Below are positions 46,747 to 56,140 of a DNA stretch of 64,000 nucleotides, piece by piece. The DNA is from CAWCUZ01 sp963798795 (lineage in GTDB: Bacteria; Acidobacteriota; Vicinamibacteria; Vicinamibacterales; SCN-69-37). Every line of letters starts with the position of its first letter. Position 1 is the first letter of the stretch. The notes below the pieces were generated by a model. The model had not been told where the DNA came from and ran no database searches. It saw only the letters and a program-made list of their open reading frames with translations. The stretch is taken from contig CAWCUZ010000001.1 of NCBI GenBank assembly GCA_963798795.1, positions 496,001 through 560,000 of the forward strand, written 5' to 3'. The translations under genes and the position numbers were made by a program.

Positions 46747-48135
46747 ATGGCCGTGACGCGCTGGCAGTCGAGGTGGGTGACGACGCTCGGCATCGTGGCC
46801 TGCGGAATGGCGCTCCGGTTCGGCGCGTACGCCATGTGGCAACCGCTCTTCGCCATGACGCCAGGGGAAGGGGCGCACGGATCCGGCGCGTACGATCTCT
46901 ACGCGACCAACCTGCTTTCCACGGGCGTCTACGGTCTGGTTCCGGGCACCCCCGACGCCGTGCTTCCGCCGCTGTACGCCGCTGCGCTCGCCGCAGTGTA
47001 CCGCATCGCTTCGCGCAGCACGGTCTGGATCGTCGCCCTCAACGCCACGGCCGACGCGATCACCATCCTCGCCATCCGGCGCCTCGGCGCGCGCCTGTTC
47101 CGAAACGGCGCGGCCGTCGGCGCCATGGCCGCCATCGCGGTGGCCTGCTATCCCTACCTCGTGTTTCAGAGCCTGACCGTCATCGATACGTCGGTGTTTG
47201 CGGCGCTGCTCTACGTGTTTCTCGTCCTGGTCGTCGCGCTGCGCGACGCGCCGGACGGCGCGCGATCCTTCCGGATGGGACTGGCCGCCGGCGCGGTGTG
47301 GGGCCTGGCGATGCTGACCCGGCCGGTGCTGCCGTTCCTCGCTCTCTTCGCGGCGGTCTGGCTGACGGCGGCACTCGGGTGGCGTCGAGGCCTCCTCCGT
47401 CTGGCGCCCGTGGCCCTGGCCGGCGCCCTCGTCGTGACGCCGTGGATCGTTCGAAACTGGCGCGTGGCCGGCGTGCCGAGTTTTACCACCAACGCCGGAT
47501 CGAACTTCTGGCAGGGCAACAACCCGCAGACACTCGCGTATCTGCGCGCGGGCTATGACGTGCAGTGGATTCCGGCGGGGCCGTCTCAGGCGCGCGATCC
47601 GCTCGGCGCCGACGCCGACCGCGCGCTGTTCCGGCGGGCGGTCACCTATCTGCGAACACATCCCGGGGCGATACCCGCGCTGATCTGGGCCAAGTTTCTC
47701 GTCTATTGGAGCATCGACGTCACGCCCCGACGCAATCCGGGTGTCGACGCGACACGCTCCGGCGCGGGCGGTCTCCAGGCCTCGACATCGTCGACCGGGA
47801 TGATGACGCTCAGCGGCCTGCGCCCCGACGATCCGATCGCGGCCTACTCCCAGCCTCTCTTCGAGCGGCTCGGGCGCACCGTGACACCGCCTCTACTCGG
47901 GAACGCTGCTGGTGCTCGGACTTGCGGGGCTCGTCCTGACCCGACGCGACTGGCGCAGCGTCTCGTTGCTCTGGGGGCTCTCGCTGGCGCTGACGATCGT
48001 CTACGTGACCGTTCATCCCTCCACCCGTTACCGCGCCCCCGCCGATCCCGGTTTCTTCCTCTTCTCGGCCGCCGCGGTGGTCGAGGTCATCGGAGGCGTG
48101 AGGAAGCGACGGACCGCAGCCGATCCTTCAGTTGA
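46747..48135 (+). CDS. GT-C-type (GT39-like) membrane glycosyltransferase, frameshifted near the end
   Basis: A polytopic protein of about 462 residues starting at ATG 46747 (GGAG five bases upstream; an ATG at 46735 is also possible). Helical segments include TLGIVACGMALRFGAYAMW, the loop GSGAYDLYATNLL, and SLTVIDTSVFAALLYVFLVL. The signal changes frame near 47885 and continues as LYSGTLLVLGLAGLVLTRR up to about 48110. The stop TGA 48133-48135 lies in the original frame, so a second, compensating change is needed near the end. Length and motifs fit the GT39 group. Confidence 0.72.
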   Translation: MAVTRWQSRWVTTLGIVACGMALRFGAYAMWQPLFAMTPGEGAHGSGAYDLYATNLLSTGVYGLVPGTPDAVLPPLYAAALAAVYRIASRSTVWIVALNATADAITILAIRRLGARLFRNGAAVGAMAAIAVACYPYLVFQSLTVIDTSVFAALLYVFLVLVVALRDAPDGARSFRMGLAAGAVWGLAMLTRPVLPFLALFAAVWLTAALGWRRGLLRLAPVALAGALVVTPWIVRNWRVAGVPSFTTNAGSNFWQGNNPQTLAYLRAGYDVQWIPAGPSQARDPLGADADRALFRRAVTYLRTHPGAIPALIWAKFLVYWSIDVTPRRNPGVDATRSGAGGLQASTSSTGMMTLSGLRPDDPIAAYSQPLFERLGRTVTPPLLGNAAGARTCGARPDPTRLAQRLVALGALAGADDRLRDRSSLHPLPRPRRSRFLPLLGRRGGRGHRRREEATDRSRSFS

Positions 48136-48158
48136 TCCACGGCGGCCGGGCACCCGCG

Positions 48159-49337
48159 ATGCGGTCGCCTGGATCGGAACAGCGCGCTACCGGCGCCCAC
48201 TCGACCCGAGCACCGCGCGCAAGTGGCGCGCTCTTGCCGAGCTGGGACTCGATCTGCACGTCGTCGGCTTCGCGGCTGGACCGCGCCAGCGGCCCGCCGT
48301 TGAGGACGCCGCCTTTTATCGGCTGCCGGCGGCACGCACGGCGCTCGTGCGCCACGTCACGATGTTCCTGGGTGGACCCTGCGTGCTCGCGTGGATCGCT
48401 CTCCGGCACCGCGTGCGGGTTGTGGTCGCGCAGAGCCCGGTCGAGGCGGCGCCAACGGCGGCGTTGCTGGGGCTGCTGCGCGGCATCGGGAAGCCCATCG
48501 CCCTGGTGGTCGAAAGTCACGGCGATTTCGAGCGCTCGCTTCCGCTCCAGCGCCGGACGGTCGGGGCGCGGTGGTACCAGTGGCTGATTCCCCGCCTCGC
48601 CCGCTTCTCGCTCCGGCGCGCGCAGGCCGGGCGCGCCGTGTCGCGAGCCACGCGCGCCCAAGTGCAGCGCTACGCGCCCGACCTCCCCATCGCGGTCTTC
48701 CCCACGTGGGTCGACGTCGAGCTGTTCACGTCCCCGATCCGGATCGCACCTCCATCGGCGTCCCAGACCGGTACTATTCGCCGGCGCCTTGATTCCCCGA
48801 AAGTGCGTGCACGTGCTGCTTGCGGCCTTTGCGCGGGTCGCGGCGGAAACGCCCGAGGCCACGTTGATCCTGGCCGGCCCGGCCGACAATCCGGCGTATA
48901 CGGCCTCGCTGCACGCGCAGGCGCGGGCGCTCTCTCTCGAGCGACGCGTGCGCTTCGTGGGCGAGCGGCCGCGATCGGAACTGCGGCGGTTGATGGACGA
49001 TGCGCGCGTGCTGGTGCTGCCGTCGGCGTCCGAAGGTCTGGCCCGGGTGCTGCTCGAAGCCATGCTGCGGGGCACGCCGGTCGTGGCCACGCGCGTGGAC
49101 GGCACGCCCGACGTCGTCCGCGACGGTGACACCGGGTATCTGGTGGAGCCCGGGGATGCCGACGGCCTGGCGTCCGCGTTGCGGCGCGTGCTGCGCGATC
49201 CGGACGTCGATCGCATGGGCGAGCGGGCGCGAGCGCGCGTGGCGGCCTCCGTCTCGACCGCCGCGTACGTCGACGGCCACCGGCGCCTCTTCCAGCCGCT
49301 GATCGCGGCCGGACGCCGCGCGCGTGCGGGAACCTAG
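48159..49337 (+). CDS. GT4-family glycosyltransferase, two compensating frame changes
   Basis: The span is exactly 393 codons. The ATG at 48159 would open MRVAWIGTARYRRPLD if one G were added at about 48165. The conserved N-terminal domain is readable in that shifted frame (GKPIALVVESHGDFERSL). Near 48770 it returns to the start frame and gives the donor domain (FAGALIPRKCVHVLLAAFAR; ASEGLARVLLEAMLRGTPVV). Both parts match one GT4 enzyme. No stop separates it from the preceding GT-C gene in the shifted frame, so the two appear fused there, which I consider an artefact of the shifts. Confidence 0.7.
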
Positions 49338-49353
49338 TAGTCTGCTTCCACGA

Positions 49354-50338
49354 TCAGTCGTCGCCGTCGTCCGGACCGCGGTCGAGCGCGGCCCAGGGAC
49401 TGCGCGTCGGGACGCTGCCGATGTCCATGACGAGCGCCTGCAGCAGCAGTTGAAACCCTGCCGCGACCGGCAGGGCGATGAGCGCCAGGGTGCCAGGCGG
49501 CGTCGGCTGATGCAGCGCCGCGTTTCGGTTCCACGTCGCCAGGCCGAACCACAGGCCGGCGATCGACACCACGCCGCCCGCCATCAGAAACAGCGCGACC
49601 GGCGTGAAATCGCGAAGAAAGTGCTGGAGCGCGATGCGGCGCAGGCCGGCGCGGGCCAGGAGGAGCGGAAACGCCATGCTGGACCACCGAAGAGAGAGTG
49701 AACTCCCCGTACCGCCATACCGCGCCGGCATCGCGACGTCGCGGACGACCGCCCCGACCAGGAGCGCTTCGCACAGCAGGGACGTTTCGAAGAAATACCC
49801 GGGCCCGAGACGCCCGATGTCGATTTCCTCGAGCACCTGCCGTCGAATGGCCAGATAGCCGTTCGTCGGATTCGAAGATGTTCCAGTAGCCCGACGCCAC
49901 CTTCGTGAGAAACGACAGCACCAGGTTGCCGCCGAGCCGCAGCACGGGCATGCCCCTCAGGTGACGCCGGCTCATGAATCGGTTGCCCTTGGCGATGTCC
50001 GCCTGCCCCGACGTCACGTGCGCGAGCAGCCGCCGCATCTGAGCGGGATCCATCTGTCCGTCGCCGTCGACCTTGACCACGACATCGGCGCCCAACGTCA
50101 GTGCCTCGCGGAATCCGGTCTCCATCGCCCGCGCAAGGCCCAGGTTCGTCGCATGCCGGCGTACGACGACCCTGGGATCGGCCAGGGCCCGCGCGGTCGG
50201 GTCGACCGGGTCCGGCGATCCGTCGTCGACCACCACGACGTGGTCGACGAAGCGCGGCAGGTCCGCCACGACCGCCGACACCGTGGCGCCGACGCGATAG
50301 CACGGTACGACGACGACAATGCGGCGACCGTCAAACAT
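49354..50338 (-). CDS. GT2 polyprenyl-phosphate glycosyltransferase (DPM1-like) with two C-terminal helices, one frameshift
   Basis: The product is about 328 residues: a GT-A catalytic domain (VVVPCYRVGATVSAVVADLP; DDGSPDPVDPTA; metal motif VKVDGDGQMD) followed by two membrane helices (PVALFLMAGGVVSIAGLWFG, LIALPVAAGFQLLLQAL). The signal changes frame near 49872, where one extra base turns IFDPTNGY into another frame; the later part contains NGYLAIRRQVLEEIDIG. DPM1-type enzymes make polyprenyl-phosphate sugars, the donors used by GT-C enzymes, so it could feed the GT-C proteins of this locus. Confidence 0.78.
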
Positions 50339-50405
50339 GGGACATCTGGCGAGGCGCAGCTATAATCGCCGCACTCGCCGTGCGCGTCCAGCCCCATCCC
50401 GCGCC

Positions 50406-51584
50406 ATGAGACTGCTCGTTGTCTGCTCGTCGCTCGATCTCTCCACGCGGCTCAGCGCGACACCGGCCTGGTGGCAGCTCCTCAAGGGCCTCTATGAGGT
50501 CGGCGTCGAGCTGGTCGTCACCACCTACCACGGACGCGCCGCCGAGTCACCGTGGTGGCGCGCGTACGACAATCCCGCGCGACTCGAAGGCAACCTGTTC
50601 GCCGCGGGCCGCCAGCTCGTTCGGCGCCTGACGCCGGCCGGCGCGACACCCGCGCCCCAGGCAACGGAAACGCGCGCGCAGCGGGCGACGCGCCTGCTCG
50701 CGCGAGCCGTAGCCGCCCCGAAGTGGCGGCGTCACCTGGCGCGGATTCTCGATCGGGAGCGGAACATCGCCGCGGTCCTCCTGATCAACGTCCCGCCCAA
50801 TCACCTGCGTGGCGTCGCCGCGGCGATCCGGCGGACGCGATCGATTCCCGTGCTCTTCTACGATGGCGACGTGCCGGCGAGCCTGCCGTCGGCTCAGGGC
50901 TTCGCCACCGGGTTCCGTCTCTACGAGGGCGCGGACCTCGCCGAGTTCGACGCGGTCCTGTGCAATTCCGAGGCGGGCGCTGAGGCGCTGAGAACGCTTG
51001 GCGCCCGGGTGGTGCATACGCTTCACTACGGGGCGGATCCCGACCTCTACGCGCCCCTGGCGGTGCCGCAGGATCTCGACGTCTTCTTCTTCGGCCACAC
51101 CACGGAGTACCGGGCGCCGTGGCTCGCCGCCATGATGGCCGAACCGTCCCGGCGCATGCCGGATGCGCGGTTCGCGGCGCGCGGACACGCGCTGGGCGAC
51201 CTCGGACGCACCGTCCTTTTCAACGACGTGCCCTTTTCAGGCCTGCGATTCCTGATCGCTCGGAGCCGGATCAACCTGGCCGTCACCCGCGACACCCACG
51301 CGTCGGTCTTCGGCTCCTCGACCTCCCGGCCGTTCGAGCTGGCCATGATGGGCGCCTGCATCGTGTGCAATCCCTACCAGGGGATCGAACTGTGGTTCGA
51401 ACCGGAGCGGGAAATCATCGTCGTGCACTCGGCGGAAGAGGCCGTGGACCGGTATCGCTTCCTGCTGGCGCACGACGCCGAGCGCCGGCGCATCGGGGGC
51501 GCCGCGCGGGCGCGGGCGCTCGCGCAGCACACCTTCCGACATCGTGCCGGGCAGTTGGCGCGGATCATCGATGCGCACATTTGA
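50406..51584 (+). CDS. CgeB-like glycosyltransferase (GT-B, glyco_trans_1_2 type)
   Basis: A 392-residue protein with a Rossmann-type start (MRLLVVCSSLDLSTRLSATP). The C-terminal half has features of the CgeB/spore-protein-like transferases: DLDVFFFGHTTEYR, ARSRINLAVTRDTHASVFGS, and the acidic patch SSTSRPFELAMMGACIVCNP. The E of RPFE corresponds to a donor-site Glu. There is no signal peptide. It is the first gene of the eight-gene plus-strand cluster running to 59806 and is followed 18 bases later by the carbamoyltransferase. Confidence 0.78.
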   Translation: MRLLVVCSSLDLSTRLSATPAWWQLLKGLYEVGVELVVTTYHGRAAESPWWRAYDNPARLEGNLFAAGRQLVRRLTPAGATPAPQATETRAQRATRLLARAVAAPKWRRHLARILDRERNIAAVLLINVPPNHLRGVAAAIRRTRSIPVLFYDGDVPASLPSAQGFATGFRLYEGADLAEFDAVLCNSEAGAEALRTLGARVVHTLHYGADPDLYAPLAVPQDLDVFFFGHTTEYRAPWLAAMMAEPSRRMPDARFAARGHALGDLGRTVLFNDVPFSGLRFLIARSRINLAVTRDTHASVFGSSTSRPFELAMMGACIVCNPYQGIELWFEPEREIIVVHSAEEAVDRYRFLLAHDAERRRIGGAARARALAQHTFRHRAGQLARIIDAHI

Positions 51585-51602
51585 GGCGCGTCCCGGGTCG
51601 GC

Positions 51603-53381
51603 GTGACCGCGGTGGCGACCATTCTCGGCCTCAACGCGTACCATGGCGACGCGAGTGCCGTGCTGCTGTCGCCTCGTGGGCTCGAGGGCGCCATGGAGGA
51701 GGAGCGGTTCACGCGGCGCAAGCACGAGGCGGGCTTTCCGCAGCATGCCGTGCGGGCCTGCCTCGAGGTCGCCGGTCTTGCGCCGGCCGATCTGGACGCC
51801 GTCGCGATTTCGCGGCAGCCTCGCGCGCACCTGTGGCGCAAGCTGGCCTTCGCGATCACCGGCCGGCCGCGGTGGCGTCTGATTCGCGACCGGCTGCGGA
51901 ACGAGGCGAAGATTCTGTCCACGCGCCGGGCCCTGGCCGAGGCCGTTCAGGCCGGACCGGCGGCGCTCCGTGCCCGGGTGCACCGCGTCGAACATCACCA
52001 CGCGCACCTGGCCAGCACCTTCTTCGCGGCGCCGTTCGACCAGGCCGCCGTGTTCTCGATCGACGGCTTCGGCGACTTCATCAGCACCATGTGGGGCGTG
52101 GGCCGCGGGACCACCCTGACCATCGATGGCTGCGTGGGCTTCCCGCACTCCATGGGGATTCTGTATTCGGCGATCTCGCAGTACCTCGGCTTCCCCCACT
52201 ACGGCGACGAGTTCAAGGTGATGGGCCTGGCGTCGACCGGCGCGCCGACGTACTTCGACGCCCTGCGGCGCGTCGTGCGGGACGGTCCGCGCGGGGGATT
52301 CCGCCTCAATCCCCAGTACTTCCGGCACCACCACGGCGGCGTCGCGATGACGTGGACGTCGGGATCTCCGAGGGTCGACGACCTCTTCCAACCGGCGCTC
52401 GAGCGCCTGCTCGGGCCGCGCCGGCGTCCCGGCGCGCCGATCGAGCCGCGCCACGCCGACATCGCCGCCTCGGTGCAGGCGGTGCTCGAACACGTGGTCC
52501 TGGCGATGCTCCGGCGCCTCGCCGAGCGGACCGGCCAGCGGCATCTGTGCCTGGCCGGCGGCGTCGCGCTCAACTGCACGCTCAACGGCCGCATCCTGCG
52601 CGAGACCGCCTTCGAGCGCCTGTACATCCAGCCCGCCGCGCACGACGCCGGCACGGCGCTCGGGGCTGCCTTGTACGTGCGGCACCACGTGAACGGCAGG
52701 CCGCGCGACTTCGTCATGGACCACGTCGCCTGGGGGCTTGCGCACGACCGCGAGGCGTGTCGGCGCGCAATCGACGCGCACGGCCTGGCGTGCCGCGACC
52801 TGTCGCCCGAGGCCCTCGCCGGCGAATCGGCACGCCTGCTCGCCGATGGCGCCATCCTGGGATGGTTCCAGGGACGGTTCGAGTGGGGACCGCGCGCGCT
52901 CGGACACCGGAGCCTGCTGGCCGACCCACGCCGCGCGGGCATGAAAGGCGTCCTCAACAGCCGGATCAAGCACCGCGAGTCGTTCCGGCCGTTCGCTCCC
53001 TCCGTGCTGCGGGAAGCCGCGTCCGACTACTTCGACCTCGACGACGAAGCGCCGTTCATGCTCGCGACGTCGACGGTCCGCCCGTCGGCGCGGACGGTCA
53101 TCCCGGCCGTCACGCACGTCGACAACACCGCGCGGGTTCAGACAGTGCGTCGTGACGTCAACCCGGATTTCTGGAGGTTGATCGACGCCTTCGGGCGCCT
53201 CACCGGGGTGCCGGTGCTGCTCAACACTTCATTCAACGAAAACGAGCCGATCGTCAACACACCGGACGAAGCCATTCGATGCTTCCTCAGGAACGACGTC
53301 GACGCGCTGGCGCTCGGCCCTTTTCTCGTGCAGCGCGGCGACACGCCGCAGATGCACGCGCGGCTCGAGCCTCGTGCCTGA
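51603..53381 (+). CDS. NodU/CmcH/TobZ-type O-carbamoyltransferase
   Basis: A 592-residue enzyme that transfers a carbamoyl group from carbamoyl phosphate, via carbamoyl-adenylate, to a sugar hydroxyl. The N-terminal Kae1-like domain starts ILGLNAYHGDASAVLL and has the metal motif EHHHAHLASTFF (about residues 129-140). The actin-like CLAGGVALNCTLNGRI is near 315-330. The C-terminal YrdC-like domain has EWGPRALGHRSLLADPR (about 425), KHRESFRPFAPSVL and LLNTSFNENEPIV. It starts at GTG 51603. In glycan loci such enzymes decorate a sugar; here the surrounding transferases and methyltransferase suggest a carbamoylated surface sugar. Confidence 0.92.
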   Translation: MTAVATILGLNAYHGDASAVLLSPRGLEGAMEEERFTRRKHEAGFPQHAVRACLEVAGLAPADLDAVAISRQPRAHLWRKLAFAITGRPRWRLIRDRLRNEAKILSTRRALAEAVQAGPAALRARVHRVEHHHAHLASTFFAAPFDQAAVFSIDGFGDFISTMWGVGRGTTLTIDGCVGFPHSMGILYSAISQYLGFPHYGDEFKVMGLASTGAPTYFDALRRVVRDGPRGGFRLNPQYFRHHHGGVAMTWTSGSPRVDDLFQPALERLLGPRRRPGAPIEPRHADIAASVQAVLEHVVLAMLRRLAERTGQRHLCLAGGVALNCTLNGRILRETAFERLYIQPAAHDAGTALGAALYVRHHVNGRPRDFVMDHVAWGLAHDREACRRAIDAHGLACRDLSPEALAGESARLLADGAILGWFQGRFEWGPRALGHRSLLADPRRAGMKGVLNSRIKHRESFRPFAPSVLREAASDYFDLDDEAPFMLATSTVRPSARTVIPAVTHVDNTARVQTVRRDVNPDFWRLIDAFGRLTGVPVLLNTSFNENEPIVNTPDEAIRCFLRNDVDALALGPFLVQRGDTPQMHARLEPRA

Positions 53382-54135
53382 CGCGCAGTACGAGCGGACG
53401 CGGGACGCCTGGCGCGCGATCTGGGCCGGCACCGACGTGGCCCGCGAGTGGGACACGCGCGAGTACCCGCGCTCGCGTGCGACGCGCGCGCGGTTCCTGC
53501 CGTATCTTCCCGCCGATGCGCCCGTGCTCGAAGCCGGTTGCGGGCTCGGCGCCGAACTGCTTGGGCTGGCCGACCCGTATCAGGCCGTCGGCGTCGACTA
53601 TGTCGTCGCGCCCCTGCAGCGACTGAAGGCGCGTCGCGCGGACCTGCGTCTCGCCGCGGCCGACATCCACGCCCTGCCGTTCCGGGACGGCACGTTCGGC
53701 GCGTACCTGTCGTTCGGCGTCCTCGAGCACTTCGCGTTCGGTCCGCTTCCGGCGCTTCGAGAGGCGGCCCGCGTGCTCCGGCCTGGCGGCGTGCTCGTGC
53801 TCACGATACCGGCCCCGAACCTGGTCTGGCGCCTGGCCCGCGTCACGCGCCGGTTCCGCCGGCCGGCTGAAGACGATGCGCCGCACTATTACGAGACGAC
53901 CTATTCGGCGCGCGTCCTGCGCCGCGTCGTCAGCGAGGCGGGATTCGCAGTTCAGGAATGCCATCCGATCGGCCACGACTTCGTCCTGTGGGGCTGCGGA
54001 GGACCGTTTCGGGCCGACGGCTACTACCGCACGACCGCGCTCGCCGAGCAGCTCGGCCGTGTGTTGTCGCACGTGCTCCCGCACGCCATGGGCTTCGCCA
54101 CGCTCATCATCGCGCGCCGGAGACGCACGCCGTGA
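53374..54135 (+). CDS. SAM-dependent class I methyltransferase
   Basis: A 253-residue protein from GTG 53374. SAM-binding motif I is VLEAGCGLGAELLGLADP and motif II includes LSFGVLEHFAFG, with ALREAARVLRPGGVLVLTIP as the post-motif. The C-terminal part (HYYETTYSARVLRRVVSEAG) is of the type found with sugar or glycan methyltransferases, but O-, N- or C-methylation cannot be told from sequence. It overlaps the end of the carbamoyltransferase gene by eight bases and the start of the next gene by four. Confidence 0.87.
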   Translation: MPDAQYERTRDAWRAIWAGTDVAREWDTREYPRSRATRARFLPYLPADAPVLEAGCGLGAELLGLADPYQAVGVDYVVAPLQRLKARRADLRLAAADIHALPFRDGTFGAYLSFGVLEHFAFGPLPALREAARVLRPGGVLVLTIPAPNLVWRLARVTRRFRRPAEDDAPHYYETTYSARVLRRVVSEAGFAVQECHPIGHDFVLWGCGGPFRADGYYRTTALAEQLGRVLSHVLPHAMGFATLIIARRRRTP

Positions 54136-54989
54136 TCGACCTGTCAGTCGTCATCGTCAACTACAACACGCGCGAGACGCTCGCGCGCACGCTCACGGCC
54201 GTGCTCGACGACGTGGCCGGGCTTGGTGCGGAGGTCATCGTCGTCGACAATGCCAGCGAGGATGGCAGTGCGCGCATGGTGCGCGAGCGGTTTCCCTCGG
54301 TGCAACTCCAGGCCAACGCGACGAACACCTTCTATGCCGCCGGCAACAACCAGGGCCTGCGGTCGAGCCGCGGGCGATTCGCGCTCGTGCTCAACCCCGA
54401 TGCCGAGCCCCGACCCGGGACGCTGCCGGCCATGGTCGCGTACCTCGATCGGCACGCGCCGGTCGGCGCCTTGTCCGTCCGCCTGTGCTTCCCGGACGGG
54501 CGGGTCCAGCACAACTGCTCCCGCGCCTGGACGTACGCGGGCTGCCTGCTCGAATCGACGCCGCTTGGTGCGGTCAGGCCCGACGCGCGCCGCCAGATGC
54601 GCCGCTGGGCCCGGTACGAGCCGTGGGATCGCTCGTCTGAACGCGACGTCGATGTGCTGCCCGGATCGTGCCTGATGGTGCGCCGATCGGTCCTCGACCG
54701 CGTGGGCGCGTTCGACGAGCGCTTCAGGCTCTACTTCGCGGAGGACGACTGGTGCCTCCGCATTCGGGCGGCCGGCTTCATCGTCCGATACGCGCCGGTC
54801 GGCACCGTGGTCCATCCGGAGAGCGAGAGCGTGGCGCAATCGCGGCGTCTCGCGCGGCGGCTGTACCTCGAGGACATGGGTCGCTACGCGCGGAAGCACT
54901 TCGGTCGCCGGCGCGCGATCCTGCTGAATGCCATGGCCCGGCCGTGGCGCTGGGCGCACGACGTCGCCGGGGGTTTTCGCCGGCCATGA
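54132..54989 (+). CDS. GT2 glycosyltransferase (rhamnosyltransferase-like)
   Basis: A 285-residue GT-A enzyme beginning IDLSVVIVNYNTRETLARTL. The DxD-type metal site is LVLNPDAEPRPGTLP and the acceptor motif is FDERFRLYFAEDDWCLRIRA, whose ED pair holds the catalytic base. The GxxVRLC and LPGSCLMVRRS segments are typical of the rhamnosyltransferase-like branch. It starts at GTG 54132, overlapping the methyltransferase stop, and its own stop overlaps the next ATG. It adds a sugar to the growing lipid-linked unit in the cytosol. Confidence 0.88.
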   Translation: MIDLSVVIVNYNTRETLARTLTAVLDDVAGLGAEVIVVDNASEDGSARMVRERFPSVQLQANATNTFYAAGNNQGLRSSRGRFALVLNPDAEPRPGTLPAMVAYLDRHAPVGALSVRLCFPDGRVQHNCSRAWTYAGCLLESTPLGAVRPDARRQMRRWARYEPWDRSSERDVDVLPGSCLMVRRSVLDRVGAFDERFRLYFAEDDWCLRIRAAGFIVRYAPVGTVVHPESESVAQSRRLARRLYLEDMGRYARKHFGRRRAILLNAMARPWRWAHDVAGGFRRP

Positions 54990-56140
54990 GTCCGCGCCGG
55001 CTTCTGGTCGTCTGGTCGTACACCGACCTCGGTGGCGGCGAGACCAGCCTGATGTCCGGGCTCGCCGCGCTCGATCGCGCCCGTGTGCAGCCGCTGCTCC
55101 TGACGCGCGCCGAGGGACAGGTGAGCCGCACCGCGCGGGCGCACGACATCGAGGTCGACATCCTGCCGTTCCGCGGCGCGCCGGTGTGGTTCGTGCCGCC
55201 GGTGTGGGCTCGGCTGCCGACGGTGCGGGCGATGGCGGCGCGCATCCGCCGCCTGTCCGCGGACGTGGTCTATTGCGACTTCCACGCGCTGCCGTTCGCG
55301 GCGGCCGCCTGTGCGATCGCGGGCGTGCCCCTGATCTTCTACTGCTGGGGCTGGTGGTTCCGGCCGCGGGCCTGGCAGCGCCGCTTCTACCGCGAACGGA
55401 TTCACGCGATCCTGGCTGGATCGGAGGCGATCAAGCATGGGTTTCTCGGATCGGATCCGTGCGTGCCGCCCGACCGCGTTCGCGTGCTGCACCCCGGCGT
55501 CGACCATGGGCGCTTTCGACCGAGGCCCGACGAGGTCGCCGACACGCGCCGCCGCCTGAATCTCCCCGTCGACGGTCCGGTGATCACCCTCGTCGCCCGC
55601 TTTCAGCACGTCAAGGGACACGACGTCTTTCTCGACGCCGCCCGGCTCGTGCTGCGTGCGATGCCGGCCGCCACCTTTGCCGTTGCGGGCGAGCATCTCT
55701 TCGGCCACGGCGCCGACGCGGCGTACAAGCGTCGGATCGTGTCGGAGGTCGATCGCGATCCCGTCCTCGCGCCCCGCGTGCGGATGCTCGGCTGGGTGGG
55801 CGATCCTGAATCTCTGCTCGCCGCCTCCGACGTCGTGGTGTGCAGCAGCCGGTTCGAGACCTTTGGCATGGTCGGCATCGAAGCGATGAGCTGCGGCGTC
55901 CCGATCGTCAGCACGAACGTCGGCGGACCGTCTGAGACCATTGTCGACGGCGATACGGGATACCTCGTGCCACCGGACCGGCCGGACGCCATTGCCGATC
56001 GGGTCCTCACCCTGCTCGCGGACCCCGGTCGGCGGCGCGCCATGGGCGAGGCCGGCCGCGCGAGGGCCGTAGCGCACTTCTCGCTCGTTGGGTTTGCGCG
56101 CGGGCTGGAGGCCGCCGTCTGGGCGGTGACCACGACGTGA
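54986..56140 (+). CDS. GT4-family glycosyltransferase
   Basis: A 384-residue GT-B enzyme. The N-terminal domain starts RRLLVVWSYTDLGGGETSLM. The donor domain has VITLVARFQHVKGHDVFLDA and the E-x7-E motif (SSRFETFGMVGIEAMSCGVP). NVGGPSETIVDGDTGYLVPP is the conserved nucleotide-sugar region. It starts at ATG 54986, overlapping the GT2 stop, and overlaps the next GTG by four bases. The donor sugar is unknown. Confidence 0.9.
   Translation: MSPRRLLVVWSYTDLGGGETSLMSGLAALDRARVQPLLLTRAEGQVSRTARAHDIEVDILPFRGAPVWFVPPVWARLPTVRAMAARIRRLSADVVYCDFHALPFAAAACAIAGVPLIFYCWGWWFRPRAWQRRFYRERIHAILAGSEAIKHGFLGSDPCVPPDRVRVLHPGVDHGRFRPRPDEVADTRRRLNLPVDGPVITLVARFQHVKGHDVFLDAARLVLRAMPAATFAVAGEHLFGHGADAAYKRRIVSEVDRDPVLAPRVRMLGWVGDPESLLAASDVVVCSSRFETFGMVGIEAMSCGVPIVSTNVGGPSETIVDGDTGYLVPPDRPDAIADRVLTLLADPGRRRAMGEAGRARAVAHFSLVGFARGLEAAVWAVTTT

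Noticed and set aside
47890..48770. A fused GT-C / GT4 protein read in one frame
   Set aside because: Each half belongs to a separate family. A stop for the first gene (48133-48135) and an ATG for the second (48159) exist in the frames expected without the indels.
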